Assembly: GCF_000271405.2 (NCBI RefSeq) | Contig: NC_018081.1 | Location: 2,648,912-2,712,911 of the forward strand | Direction: 5' to 3' | From: Enterococcus hirae ATCC 9790 | GTDB lineage: Bacteria > Bacillota > Bacilli > Lactobacillales > Enterococcaceae | DNA: 64,000 nucleotides | Part shown: positions 46,605 through 55,415 of the stretch, piece after piece | How positions within the stretch are numbered: the first letter of the stretch is position 1 | Layout of the letters: each line of letters opens with the position of its first letter | The notes under the pieces: model-generated | Databases searched by the model: none | What the model was told of the DNA's origin: nothing | Seen by the model: only the letters and a program-made list of their open reading frames with translations | Translations under genes and position numbers: made by a program

Positions 46605-48326
46605 CTATCCAGGAGCTTTTACGATAGTCCATTCTAATTCAGATTGATATACCCCACTTTTCCCTCCTGGAGCAACTGTTAGTTGGAATTGATGAGCTTG
46701 GTCTTGAGGTAAAGAATACTCCCTATCATTGATCTGTCTTAATGAAAGATTGACAGGTGTCGTTGAAATCACTGAACGGACCGAGTCATTTTGATAGGCT
46801 AACTGAGCCGCTAACTTTTGATCTCCATTACTAAACGGTTGAACTTGTTTAACGGTTAAATCCCAATCCTTTGGCTTGCCTGTTGTATCCTCTACTATCA
46901 CATTCACTGCTTTTTGTGTCGTTGATTGGCTCGTTTGCCCTGTGATCACTAAATCTTGAAATAACATCTCTGGATCAATCTGTTTAAATGAAATCGTTCC
47001 TTGAACCAATTGGATAATCAATTTCTCCTTTTCAGAAACCTGTCCTTCCGCATCTTTTCCATAAATTTCTACGTGGTTTTCTCCTAATTGGAGCTGATCT
47101 AGTGGGAGTTTTTGACAAAAATCTGTCCACGTATCTTTCTTTTCATTACTAATAGAATTTACTAAAACATTTTCCGTACCATTTAATTGATAGAAAAGAC
47201 GAATACTCTCACTTTCTTTATCTTTCCATTGACCTTTGATCACTAGTGACTGATCGGTCGGTGAAACCGTGACTTCACTTGTGGGTTCTAATAGTTTGAC
47301 CTCTGGTGGTGTGTCTGCTTGAACAAGTGATAGCACTGCATCATCTTCAGCTACTTGCGTGCCGTTAGTGATCTTAAGATGAACTGCATTATCTCCTAAT
47401 TTCCCATGATTTTTCAAATCAACAGGAATTGAAAACGTCCCGTCTTCCTTAAAATCTGTTACTGATACTGGGATCGTTTGCCCATTGATCGTCAAGTCAG
47501 GAGAAAGATTGCTTTGATCGCCCACCCAATTTCCTGTCAATGTTGTTTGGTAGGACTGCTCATCTGAAACAGTGATTTGCTTATTTTTTGTTGCTTCATC
47601 AAAAGAAAGGCCTAGTTCTTGAATCTTTGGCGCTGATACTGTTAGGAAATTATCCCAGTCAATCGTAGCTGTCTGACTATCGAAAATAGCTGTATGAAAA
47701 GTAAATTTACTTTTCGTTAGTGCTTCTTTTGTGATCTCCGCTTGGTAAGATAATGACACTTTATCCCCTTGATGAAGCAATAATTTTTGTAAGGAATATT
47801 GATCGTCGTAGTTTCCATCTGTAAAACCTGAGTCAGAGATTTGGGTCATCCTACCGTTATATGTGATATCGTCTGAATATAATATTTTTACATTCGTATT
47901 AAAATACCACAACATCGTTGATTGCAACTGTGTATTGCTATCAATAAAGGCACCTGTTTGATTTTCCCCATTCATTGGCTGATAAGTAAAGGCTGGATCC
48001 CCGAATAATTTTAGCCCTTGAGTTTCTTCGGGATATAAAATCACGACAGAAGACTGCTTGTACACATCTGGCAGAATTCCTTCGTCCTGTTTTTCTAAAG
48101 TCGTCGTGACAGTAATTTTATCGCCTACAGCTGTGTAATTAGGTGCATGATCTTTTGTATAAGAAATGGTTGCTTTTACATGCCCATCAAAAATGAGTCC
48201 TTCCGTCTTTTCTGGATAAGTAACATCCGCTAACACCGAAGTAGTAGAAAAGAAAAGAGTGATCAAAAAACAAAAAAAGAATAAAAAGATAAAGAGCTCT
48301 TGTCTTAATTGTTTTTTTGCATCCAT
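46605..48326 (-). CDS. Large WxL-domain surface protein
   Basis: The 573-residue exported protein has a signal peptide (FIFLFFFCFLITLFF ... VLA), several immunoglobulin-like stretches and a C-terminal WxL domain. The two WxL motifs are KDWDLTVKQ and YQSELEWTIVKAPG at the very end. The domain binds peptidoglycan non-covalently. In E. faecium such loci hold a large WxL protein (LwpA-type), small ones (SwpA-type) and a DUF916 protein; this gene fits the large one. It is the last gene of a five-gene unit, 13 bases after the DUF916 gene. Confidence 0.85.
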   Translation of the reverse strand: MDAKKQLRQELFIFLFFFCFLITLFFSTTSVLADVTYPEKTEGLIFDGHVKATISYTKDHAPNYTAVGDKITVTTTLEKQDEGILPDVYKQSSVVILYPEETQGLKLFGDPAFTYQPMNGENQTGAFIDSNTQLQSTMLWYFNTNVKILYSDDITYNGRMTQISDSGFTDGNYDDQYSLQKLLLHQGDKVSLSYQAEITKEALTKSKFTFHTAIFDSQTATIDWDNFLTVSAPKIQELGLSFDEATKNKQITVSDEQSYQTTLTGNWVGDQSNLSPDLTINGQTIPVSVTDFKEDGTFSIPVDLKNHGKLGDNAVHLKITNGTQVAEDDAVLSLVQADTPPEVKLLEPTSEVTVSPTDQSLVIKGQWKDKESESIRLFYQLNGTENVLVNSISNEKKDTWTDFCQKLPLDQLQLGENHVEIYGKDAEGQVSEKEKLIIQLVQGTISFKQIDPEMLFQDLVITGQTSQSTTQKAVNVIVEDTTGKPKDWDLTVKQVQPFSNGDQKLAAQLAYQNDSVRSVISTTPVNLSLRQINDREYSLPQDQAHQFQLTVAPGGKSGVYQSELEWTIVKAPG

Positions 48327-48339
48327 TTGACTAGCTCAC

Positions 48340-49352
48340 CTACCTTTTTGCTTTCAGTAATTTCCAACTTAAAAATAAAATGATCAGCACAAGAAATAGT
48401 CCAATTCCGATAATGAGGGATAAATAAGGGATTCCCTTTTCATTTGTCACAGCATCATGATTTAGTTTATTTGCTTTATCAGCTTTAATTGTCAAATCAG
48501 AGGTCATATGCCAGCGATGAGTGGTTCCTTGCTCTTTTGCATCAATGGTCACTGTATAGTTACCTGCAGCGATTTTGTCTTTGTTCAAACCGATCGGAAA
48601 ATCAAAATTTGTATTGGGTGCGATCGACAAATTCTCCTTTTTCGTTTCATACAGTATCTCATTACTGTCTTTTTTCGTCACTTTAGCATCAAATGCCACC
48701 TTACTAATGATCGTAGCTGTCGGATTTTGGATATTTGCAAAGATTGTCGTATACGAGTTTTGTAATCCTACGTTGACTTTTTTTAATTTTAAGTCAGGAG
48801 TCACTTTAACCAAACTATTTTGTAATTTAACGCCAATGACATAGGCATATTTATTACGGATCGCCGTTCCTTTTGCTTTTTGGCTAATGTCATCCTTCTT
48901 ACTAACGTGAATCCCGCCAAGAACGATCCCCTTAAAAGCAGTTTTTGGCATGGTGATCTGGAATTGAACATCCTCAGCTTTTCCCGCAGGTAATTCTACT
49001 TCTTGTGTTTTGGGTTTTACTAGTTGATTCAACTCGTATTTGGCTGACGGATCTTTTTTAAATTCATTTTTTCCATAATCGATCACACCATTGCTATTGG
49101 TTGCAGCATTATTCACGTTCACAAGAAAAGCAGCTTTTTCTTTCCCAGTATTCGCTAGATGGATCTTAATTGTTTTTGTTGATTGGGCTGAAGGTGTAAA
49201 TCAAAATACGAAAGATTCTTGTCAACTTGGAAATCTGGAATATCCGCGCTAACGCTATATGCTGATTCATTTGAATCAGCATAGACGGACATTGGCAACA
49301 TAGTCACCCATAATCCAAGAACCAAAACAATCAATGCTCGTAGTTTATTCAT
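48340..49352 (-). CDS. DUF916/DUF3324 WxL-associated protein, frame interrupted
   Basis: Two frames make one protein of about 337 residues: a signal peptide (LRALIVLVLGLWVTMLP ... VYA) with YSVSADIPDFQVDKNLSYFD, and from about 49175 on TIKIHLANTGKEKAAFLVNV through a C-terminal membrane anchor (YLSLIIGIGLFLVLIILFL) and a KLLKAKR tail. They join if the T5 run at 49173-49177 (A5 in the mRNA) had one more base. The family carries a peptidoglycan-binding and a WxL-interacting domain and is thought to hold WxL proteins at the surface. The gene lies in the middle of the WxL unit. Confidence 0.85.
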
Positions 49353-49365
49353 CTTACTCCTCTTT

Positions 49366-50076
49366 CTATTCCGTTGGGCCTGCCGTCAATGTCCAGGTAA
49401 TCGTAGCCGTATATTCTTTTGCTTGTGCCGATCCTGAAGGAACCGCTAACTGCACATTTGCATTGTCTCCTTGTGTTCCATTAAAGACATCTACCCAAGT
49501 GCCTTCTCCAGCTAAACTATCTGCTGTCATGACCGTTTGTGCTTCTGTATTGGCAAAAACGACATCATTCGTCACTGGCTTTTTACTGATATTATCTGAA
49601 TTAGTAGCTGCTTCACCATTTTTAAATGAAAGAATGGCTCCTTTTAATTCTGAGTTGTCACTAGCTGTAAATTTTGAGGCTGAGGCTGTCAAAACCCAAC
49701 CACCTTCTACACCACGCTTATCCGTTACTTGGACATAAGGGGAAGCATTGACTGCATGATATACTTGTCCAGTCGTAGCAATATCTTTGGTACCAAATGT
49801 AATATTCGAAACATAATCGATCGATAATGGACCATTGTCTCCTGTCCCATGGTTATCTGGATCATCTGGATCAATCGGATTATTTGGATCAACTGGCGTA
49901 TCCGGATCGTTAGGATTGACTGGTGTGACCGGATCGGTATTGGTTCCATCAAAAGTGATCTTTGCAGTAGAAGTAGTTGAATCATCAATCGTTTCGTCTG
50001 CTTTCACCATCGTAGATAATAAGATAGTAGAAAATAATGAGGCCGTTGCTAGCGTATAAAGTACTTGTTTTTTCAT
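49366..50076 (-). CDS. Small WxL-domain surface protein 1
   Basis: The 236-residue protein has a signal peptide (MKKQVLYTLATASLFSTILL), a flexible Pro/Asp/Asn-rich stretch (DPDTPVDPNNPIDPDDPDN) and a WxL domain: first motif GGWVLTAS, second YTATITWTLTAGP at the C-terminus. It is similar in build to the next gene upstream and presumably arose by duplication. It lies 13 bases before the DUF916 gene. SwpA-type proteins of E. faecium bind matrix proteins; that function is not shown here. Confidence 0.9.
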   Translation of the reverse strand: MKKQVLYTLATASLFSTILLSTMVKADETIDDSTTSTAKITFDGTNTDPVTPVNPNDPDTPVDPNNPIDPDDPDNHGTGDNGPLSIDYVSNITFGTKDIATTGQVYHAVNASPYVQVTDKRGVEGGWVLTASASKFTASDNSELKGAILSFKNGEAATNSDNISKKPVTNDVVFANTEAQTVMTADSLAGEGTWVDVFNGTQGDNANVQLAVPSGSAQAKEYTATITWTLTAGPTE

Positions 50077-50104
50077 TGTTATTCCATTTCTCCTTTAATT
50101 AAAA

Positions 50105-50764
50105 CTATGCTGGTGCATCAGTTAATGTCCAAACTAAAGTGGCCGTGTAGGCTCCTGCCAAATTCCCTGAAGGAACTTTTAACTTCACTTGAGACGTTGT
50201 CATTTCATCTGCCCAAGTACCCAGACCAGTATCTTTCACTGCTGACATGATATTTTGGGCATCATCATTGACGGTGATTTCATTTGTAGCAGGCGCAGCG
50301 GATTGACTATCTGCGACAGTTTTAGTTTGCCCAACTGGTAGCGTGAGTTCTGCCCCTTTTAATGTTTGATCAGCTGAAGAAAAACCAGATTGTGCTGGAT
50401 CATAGTTTACTTGCAGATTCCAACCAGCCCCTGTTCCTCGTAAATCTGAGATTTGAGCTTCGACCATGTTAGCTGGTGCTGTTGCTTGGTAAGTCTCTGT
50501 CTTCCCAGAAATCATTTGAGTCCCAAAATCAATATTTGAGATATAATCAATACGCAAATCACCTGTGTTACCAGTAGGTTGATTCGATGATGGGTTATCA
50601 TCTGGATCAAGAGGGTCAATCGGCCCTACTGGATGATCAGGATCTTGTTTCGTCAAGCCGATTTTTGCTGTACTTTTTCCACTTAAATCATCGGCATGTA
50701 CGGTTAAAGCCCCCATTAAAAAACTTGTACTGAGTAATACAGTCGTTAAGATTATTTTTTTCAC
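50105..50764 (-). CDS. Small WxL-domain surface protein 2
   Basis: About 219 residues: a signal peptide (KKIILTTVLLSTSFLMGALTVHA), a short DPDHPVGPIDPLDPDD linker and a WxL domain with GAGWNLQVNY and YTATLVWTLTDAPA at the end. I use GTG 50764, which has AAGGA six bases before it; the longer frame from 50833 overlaps the LPxTG-like gene and puts the signal peptide inside the protein. It is 28 bases ahead of the first small WxL gene. Confidence 0.9.
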   Translation of the reverse strand: MKKIILTTVLLSTSFLMGALTVHADDLSGKSTAKIGLTKQDPDHPVGPIDPLDPDDNPSSNQPTGNTGDLRIDYISNIDFGTQMISGKTETYQATAPANMVEAQISDLRGTGAGWNLQVNYDPAQSGFSSADQTLKGAELTLPVGQTKTVADSQSAAPATNEITVNDDAQNIMSAVKDTGLGTWADEMTTSQVKLKVPSGNLAGAYTATLVWTLTDAPA

Positions 50765-51072
50765 TGTTGTTCCTTCTTTCTTTTCCTGAACAGTTGCCAT
50801 AGACCTATCACTAAAGTAAGAAAACCCAGCCATTCTAAAAAGAACGAGGATCGGTCATTTGTCTGTGGAAATCGTGTTTTTTCTTCTTTTTTTGTTACCT
50901 GATTTTTTTCAGATGCAGAAAATAGAGTACTTGGGTCTTTCGGAAGCTCCCCTTTAAAGGTGATCCCCACCTGACTTTTTTCACTTGAAGCAAATACTTC
51001 ATCATTTAAAACGGATAATTGGACCGATAAAAAAATCAAAACATACAAAACAATCTTTTGAAATGTCTTCAC
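50761..51072 (-). CDS. Small sortase-anchored protein with a variant FPQTN motif
   Basis: The 103-residue protein has a signal peptide (residues 1-28), a short mature part and a cell-wall sorting tail: FPQTND, a hydrophobic stretch (FFLEWLGFLTLVIGLW) and RKRKKEQQ. The usual motif is LPxTG; here Phe replaces Leu and Asn replaces Gly. WxL loci commonly include a small LPxTG protein of this size. It is the first gene of the unit and overlaps the next by four bases. A promoter lies about 160 bases upstream. Confidence 0.8.
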   Translation of the reverse strand: MKTFQKIVLYVLIFLSVQLSVLNDEVFASSEKSQVGITFKGELPKDPSTLFSASEKNQVTKKEEKTRFPQTNDRSSFFLEWLGFLTLVIGLWQLFRKRKKEQQ

Positions 51073-51222
51073 ATGTATTTTGCATCTCCCCTTTTTAAAT
51101 AGTTATTAAATGTCAGATAGGATCGATTTTTCGTTCATGACTAGTTAGAACACTCAAAAACAAAAAATAGGTCTATATCTTTTCAAACCAGAATCATACA
51201 CGCTTCCTCTTTTCCCAGCAAC

Positions 51223-51251
51223 GTAATAAATGTATGCCATACAATTTTCAA
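51223..51251 (-). promoter_or_regulatory. Promoter of the WxL locus with an operator-like palindrome
   Basis: On the minus strand TTGAAA (51251-51246), 17 bases, TATTAC (51228-51223). Between the boxes lies TGTATGGCATACA (51243-51231), a perfect 6-1-6 inverted repeat, well placed for a repressor. The rest of 51073-51431 contains the leader and the lacD terminator; no gene is seen. Confidence 0.45.
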
Positions 51252-51329
51252 TGAGAGTTTTTTGAGGTTTTTGAATTTTTTTTTAACTAGTTAAACTAAA
51301 CTAGCTGAGACTAGGTCATTCATGAAACA

Positions 51330-51378
51330 AAATAAGCCGAAGAGCCCCAAAGTTAAACTACTTTTGGCTCTTCGACTT
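51330..51378 (-). terminator. Terminator of the ketohexose PTS cluster
   Basis: CGAAGAGCC with inner CCAAAGT/ACTTTTGG pairing to GGCTCTTCG; on the minus strand it ends GGCTTATTTTG. It follows the aldolase gene by about 55 bases. Confidence 0.75.
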
Positions 51379-51431
51379 TCTTCTCAAATATAGATACTTT
51401 TCTTTCAGTATAAAAATTATGAAATGAAGAT

Positions 51432-52409
51432 TTATTGAATTTTATTGAATATGGAAGAAGCAGTTTGCTCTAATACGTTGTTTAACGAATGTAACTTTTC
51501 TTTTCCAATGGTTTGAAACCAATCTACTGCAGCTTCGTTGCCTTCTTTCACAAATGGTGACACTCCTTCTGCCCAAGTAGCTCGTCCACATAATACTCCA
51601 TTGAAATCAGAACCTGCTTCATGAGCAAATCGTAATGTTTGCTGAAATAATTCTGTGCTAACTCCTGCACTCAAAAAGATAAACGGACGTTCAGTTGCAG
51701 CGCTTTGTGCTAGAAAGAATGTTTTAGCTTCTTCTCTTGAATACACAGCTTCTTTCCCAAAGCCTTCGACAAAGTTCATATTGACAGGAACTTCTACTTT
51801 TAATACATCTACATGATATCGCTCTTTTGAAAATTCCTGCATCGCTTCAATTACTTTTCGCGGTTTTATTTTTGCATATTCTTTTGTCGTTGTATCAGAG
51901 TGAATTGCATCGTACGAAATGATTTCTAAAAAAAATGGTAGTTCTTCTGCAAGACATTCTGAGCCGATTCTTTCGATATAGGCTTTCTTTTGTTCATTGA
52001 TTTCTTCGTTTTCATCCACATCGTAATACAATAAAAATTTGCAGGCATCTGCCCCCACCTCTTTTAATCTTTTTACAGACCAAGTATTCAAACTATCTGG
52101 TAACCGTCCTGGCAGCGAACTATCATAACCGGTTTTTTCATAAGCTAATAATAGTCCTGTATTATGGGCACGATCTTTCGCTGCTGGTAATCCATACTCC
52201 GGATCTAACAAAATAGCTGAGGCATAAGGTGTTAATTCCTTTGAAACGATTTCTTTAAAACCAACTATATCGCGATCGTTTGTTTCTCTGTATTGACCAA
52301 TTAGTTTCTTCAATGCGCCCCGTTGATCAATTGCTAAGGCACCGATCCTTCCATTTTCATCAACTATATTTTTTAAATGGTTTCGTTTCCCTTGACTGAT
52401 CTTTTTCAT
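51432..52409 (-). CDS. lacD: Tagatose 1,6-bisphosphate aldolase (LacD type)
   Basis: The 325-residue class I aldolase splits tagatose 1,6-bisphosphate into dihydroxyacetone phosphate and glyceraldehyde 3-phosphate. LacD hallmarks are GALAIDQRGALKKL at the start, ILLDPEYGLPA, ACKFLLYYDVDENEEIN, the Schiff-base lysine in DVLKVEVPV, and FLSAGVSTELF. It follows the EIIA gene directly (adjacent stop and start) and ends the cluster. LacA/LacB isomerase genes are absent, which argues against the classical lactose/galactose-6-phosphate pathway and for a sugar entering as ketohexose 1-phosphate. Confidence 0.9.
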   Translation of the reverse strand: MKKISQGKRNHLKNIVDENGRIGALAIDQRGALKKLIGQYRETNDRDIVGFKEIVSKELTPYASAILLDPEYGLPAAKDRAHNTGLLLAYEKTGYDSSLPGRLPDSLNTWSVKRLKEVGADACKFLLYYDVDENEEINEQKKAYIERIGSECLAEELPFFLEIISYDAIHSDTTTKEYAKIKPRKVIEAMQEFSKERYHVDVLKVEVPVNMNFVEGFGKEAVYSREEAKTFFLAQSAATERPFIFLSAGVSTELFQQTLRFAHEAGSDFNGVLCGRATWAEGVSPFVKEGNEAAVDWFQTIGKEKLHSLNNVLEQTASSIFNKIQ

Positions 52410-52868
52410 TTAAGCTACCTCGTCTATCTGATTATTTAGTAATTTGGCTATTTCATCTGCTGAACTGGCTTCTTTTAAACTAGCTCTTATATCATCACGC
52501 ATCAATAAACGTGCCACTGTTGACAATAACTTTAAATGCGCGTCATCAGCTTGTGTATCGGGAACAAACAAAGCAATAATAAATTGGATTGGCTGACCAT
52601 CCAAACTTTGCCACACTACTTTTTCTTTTAGTTTTAAAATAATCGCTGCCGGGTGATGAATCGCTGAAGCTTTCGCATGAGGAATCGCAAAACCGTCCAT
52701 CATTCCAGTAGTACCTTCATTTTCTCTTTCAATTAACTTTTCCAATACTTCTTTTTGATTGTCTGCAATAGTCAAATCAACGGTTTTCTTAGCTAAAAAC
52801 TCAAAAATATCATTTTGAGTTTGACCTATTTGATTCAAAAATATATTTTGCTCTTGGATAAAGCCCAT
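52410..52868 (-). CDS. PTS EIIA component, fructose family
   Basis: The 152-residue phosphocarrier has its active histidine in DGFAIPHAKA and the mannitol/fructose-type EIIA fold (ILKLKEKVVWQSLDGQPIQF, VPDTQADDAHLKLLSTVARLL). It takes phosphate from HPr and passes it to the IIB domain encoded next to it. It lies 11 bases after the IIBC gene and touches the aldolase gene. Confidence 0.9.
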   Translation of the reverse strand: MGFIQEQNIFLNQIGQTQNDIFEFLAKKTVDLTIADNQKEVLEKLIERENEGTTGMMDGFAIPHAKASAIHHPAAIILKLKEKVVWQSLDGQPIQFIIALFVPDTQADDAHLKLLSTVARLLMRDDIRASLKEASSADEIAKLLNNQIDEVA

Positions 52869-52879
52869 TTTATTATCTC

Positions 52880-54304
52880 CTAGTCTATTGATTTAACCAT
52901 GATTTTATTTTTCATAGTTACAGTTCTTTTTTGCAAAAATCCTAATAAAAAGCCGCCAATTAAAGAGCCAATTAAAATAGCGATCAGCCATTTCACCCCA
53001 TGTGTAACAACAGGTAATACTAAAAATCCACCATGAGGAGCAGGGACTTGTACCCCGAAAATATAGGTTAAAACTGCAGCAATCGAGGATCCAAACATCA
53101 TGATTGGCAAAACCTTCAATGGGTCTTTGGCAGCAAAAGGAATAGCGCCTTCGGTAATATGTGTCGAACCTAGAATAAAGTTCACTAAACCAGCGTTTCG
53201 ATCATTTGTCGCAAAATATTTACCAAAAAACAATGTCGCAAAACCGGTAATTAACGGTGGGGCAATACAAGCAGCAGAAACTCCTGCCATAAAGGTTGTA
53301 TTTCCTTGCGCTAGCAAAGCGGTCCCAGTGACATACGCCGCTTTGTTGATTGGTCCGCCCATATCAAATGCACACATACATCCCACAATGATTCCTAAAA
53401 CAAGTGGACTAGAATGTTGAAAACTAGCTAACCAATTCATCATTCCTTCATTGATCATTTTCATTGGTTCTGCTAAAAGGGCCATAATTGTCCCAATCGT
53501 TGCTACACCAATCACGGGATAAAGAAAAATTGCTTTCAATCCATCTAATGACTTTGGCAAGTTTTTTAATAGTTTTTGCAAAAGTAGAATAAAGTAACCT
53601 GCTAAAAAGCCTGATAAAATCCCCCCTAAAAAGCCTGTTCCTCCTGCATTTGCTACCAAGCCACCTACTAAACCGACTACTAAACCTGGTCGTTTGGCAA
53701 TTCCTTCTGCAATATAAGCTGATAAGATAGGAACCATCATCCCCATCGCTGCATCTCCGACACTTTTCAGCATTGCAGCAGTTGCATTGTATTGGGCATT
53801 TGTCGGATCAAAGGAATAAATGCCCCACACAGCAAAAGAGATAGCAATTAAAACACCACCGGCTACAACAAATGGCAGCATATGTGAAACACCATTCATT
53901 AAATTCTTATAGACACTGTGTCCCAGTGAATTAGCGGAACGCTGGTCCACATCTTCAATCGTATCGGCTACTTGATCTTTTGTTACAATTGAGCCTTTAC
54001 CAGCTAGCGCCTCTTCAATCAAACGATCTGCTTCTTTAATCCCCACACTAACAGAAACATCAATGATTCGTTTCCCCGCAAATCGTTCTGGCTGAACATC
54101 TTTATCTGCTGCAACAATTACCGCATCAGCTTCTTGAATCTCTTCATGTGACAGTTCATTCTCTACTCCTATTTGTCCGTGCGTTTCAACCTTGATCGTA
54201 ATACCTTTTCGTTTGGCTGCTTGTTCTAATGCTTCTTGTGCCATATACGTATGGGCAATTCCTGTTGGGCAACCAGTGGCTGCAATCAGTTGATACTTCG
54301 TCAT
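52880..54304 (-). CDS. PTS EIIBC component, fructose family (probable tagatose/ketohexose)
   Basis: The 474-residue sugar permease starts with the IIB domain (AATGCPTGIAHTYMAQEALE; the phospho-accepting Cys is about residue 12) and continues into a IIC domain of about nine or ten membrane segments (PFVVAGGVLIAISFAVWG, GFLGGILSGFLAGY, CAFDMGGPINKAAYV, STHITEGAIPFAAKDP). It lacks the IIA domain, which is separate. Its partners, a 1-phosphofructokinase-family kinase and LacD, suggest tagatose rather than fructose as substrate, by analogy with the Bacillus licheniformis fruA2/fruK2/gatY cluster. Its start overlaps the kinase stop (ATGA). Confidence 0.88.
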   Translation of the reverse strand: MTKYQLIAATGCPTGIAHTYMAQEALEQAAKRKGITIKVETHGQIGVENELSHEEIQEADAVIVAADKDVQPERFAGKRIIDVSVSVGIKEADRLIEEALAGKGSIVTKDQVADTIEDVDQRSANSLGHSVYKNLMNGVSHMLPFVVAGGVLIAISFAVWGIYSFDPTNAQYNATAAMLKSVGDAAMGMMVPILSAYIAEGIAKRPGLVVGLVGGLVANAGGTGFLGGILSGFLAGYFILLLQKLLKNLPKSLDGLKAIFLYPVIGVATIGTIMALLAEPMKMINEGMMNWLASFQHSSPLVLGIIVGCMCAFDMGGPINKAAYVTGTALLAQGNTTFMAGVSAACIAPPLITGFATLFFGKYFATNDRNAGLVNFILGSTHITEGAIPFAAKDPLKVLPIMMFGSSIAAVLTYIFGVQVPAPHGGFLVLPVVTHGVKWLIAILIGSLIGGFLLGFLQKRTVTMKNKIMVKSID

Positions 54305-55239
54305 ACTTTCTCCCCCTCTTCTTGAATCACATTGATTTGTGTCATTAATTCCTCAACATCCGAAAAATCGGTTAACCCTTTACGAAAAGCCGTAGAACTC
54401 CCAGCTGCGAGCCCTTCTTTCAATGACTCTTGAATTGTTTTTTGTTTCAACCACCCAGCTAAAAATGCCCCCAGTAAACTGTCACCCGCACATGCGGTAT
54501 TCACTACTATTCCTTTTGGCGAATTACCGAATAATACTTGTTCTTTATTCAGAAATAAAGCGCCTTCACTGCCGAGTGAAATTAACACATTTTGAGCTCC
54601 TTGTTTTAACAACTCTTTTCCATAAAAAATATACGCTTCTTTGGTATTCCTCTCTGTCTGGAACCATATTCGCAATTCTTCTTCGTTTGGCTTTAACAAA
54701 AACGGTTGGTATGGTAAACAATCCAATATTTCGTAGTAGCTGCTGTCAATGATCAAAAAGACTTTATTCTTTTGACAAATGCGACTGATTTCGACTAAAA
54801 CTGCTGGAGAAACACCTTGAGGCAAGCTTCCTGAAACACAAAGATAATCGCCCATTTTAAGATTCTCAATTTTCTTTAAAAATTGCATCACTTGGTTTTT
54901 AGTTAATTCTGGGCCTTTATTTACCAGTTTGTATTCTGCTTTTTCTTTTTTTACCTGAGTAAATACATTGATCCTAGTCATCCCAGGAACTTCTAAAAAG
55001 TCCGTTTTAATGCTTCTTTCTTTTAAAAAATCTTCGATATATTGTCCAGTAAAACCTGCTTTAATCCCCATTGCTGTACTTTCGATACCTAACATTTTTA
55101 AAATCATCGACACATTGACACCTTTACCATTCGCTTGAATATCATCTTGATTTGTACGATTTACAACAAAAGGATTTAATTGATCCGTTTCAATAAATAA
55201 ATCAATTGCTAGATTTAGCGTACATGTATAAACGGCCAA
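54301..55239 (-). CDS. 1-Phosphofructokinase/tagatose-phosphate kinase family
   Basis: The 312-residue PfkB-type sugar kinase has NGKGVNVSMILKMLG (substrate and first PfkB signature), FLLKPNEEELR and the catalytic-base motif NTACAGDSLLGAFLAGW (usual form GAGDS). It would phosphorylate a ketohexose monophosphate at the free end, giving a 1,6-bisphosphate for LacD. It is closest in general to LacC and FruK; with an EIIBC of fructose type I favour tagatose-1-phosphate kinase. It is the first gene of the operon, next to a cre-like site. Confidence 0.85.
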   Translation of the reverse strand: MAVYTCTLNLAIDLFIETDQLNPFVVNRTNQDDIQANGKGVNVSMILKMLGIESTAMGIKAGFTGQYIEDFLKERSIKTDFLEVPGMTRINVFTQVKKEKAEYKLVNKGPELTKNQVMQFLKKIENLKMGDYLCVSGSLPQGVSPAVLVEISRICQKNKVFLIIDSSYYEILDCLPYQPFLLKPNEEELRIWFQTERNTKEAYIFYGKELLKQGAQNVLISLGSEGALFLNKEQVLFGNSPKGIVVNTACAGDSLLGAFLAGWLKQKTIQESLKEGLAAGSSTAFRKGLTDFSDVEELMTQINVIQEEGEKV

Positions 55240-55282
55240 TTGACTCCCTCCCTTCTTTCCTTTATTATGAAGCAGAGCCTAT

Positions 55283-55296
55283 TGTAAATGTTTTCA
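55283..55296. promoter_or_regulatory. Candidate CcpA (cre) site
   Basis: TGTAAATGTTTTCA matches the consensus TGWAANCGNTNWCA at all but one position. It lies in the divergent gap between the PTS operon and its RpiR regulator, 44 bases before the kinase start. Confidence 0.55.
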
Positions 55297-55415
55297 TAAT
55301 CACTCATATTCAATGAAAAGTTTTACAAACAACAAAAAACAAATATTTTTATTCTTTTTTACAGAAGAAGTGCCGCAATTTCTTTCTATTCTATACATCA
55401 AGCGGGGGATCATAC

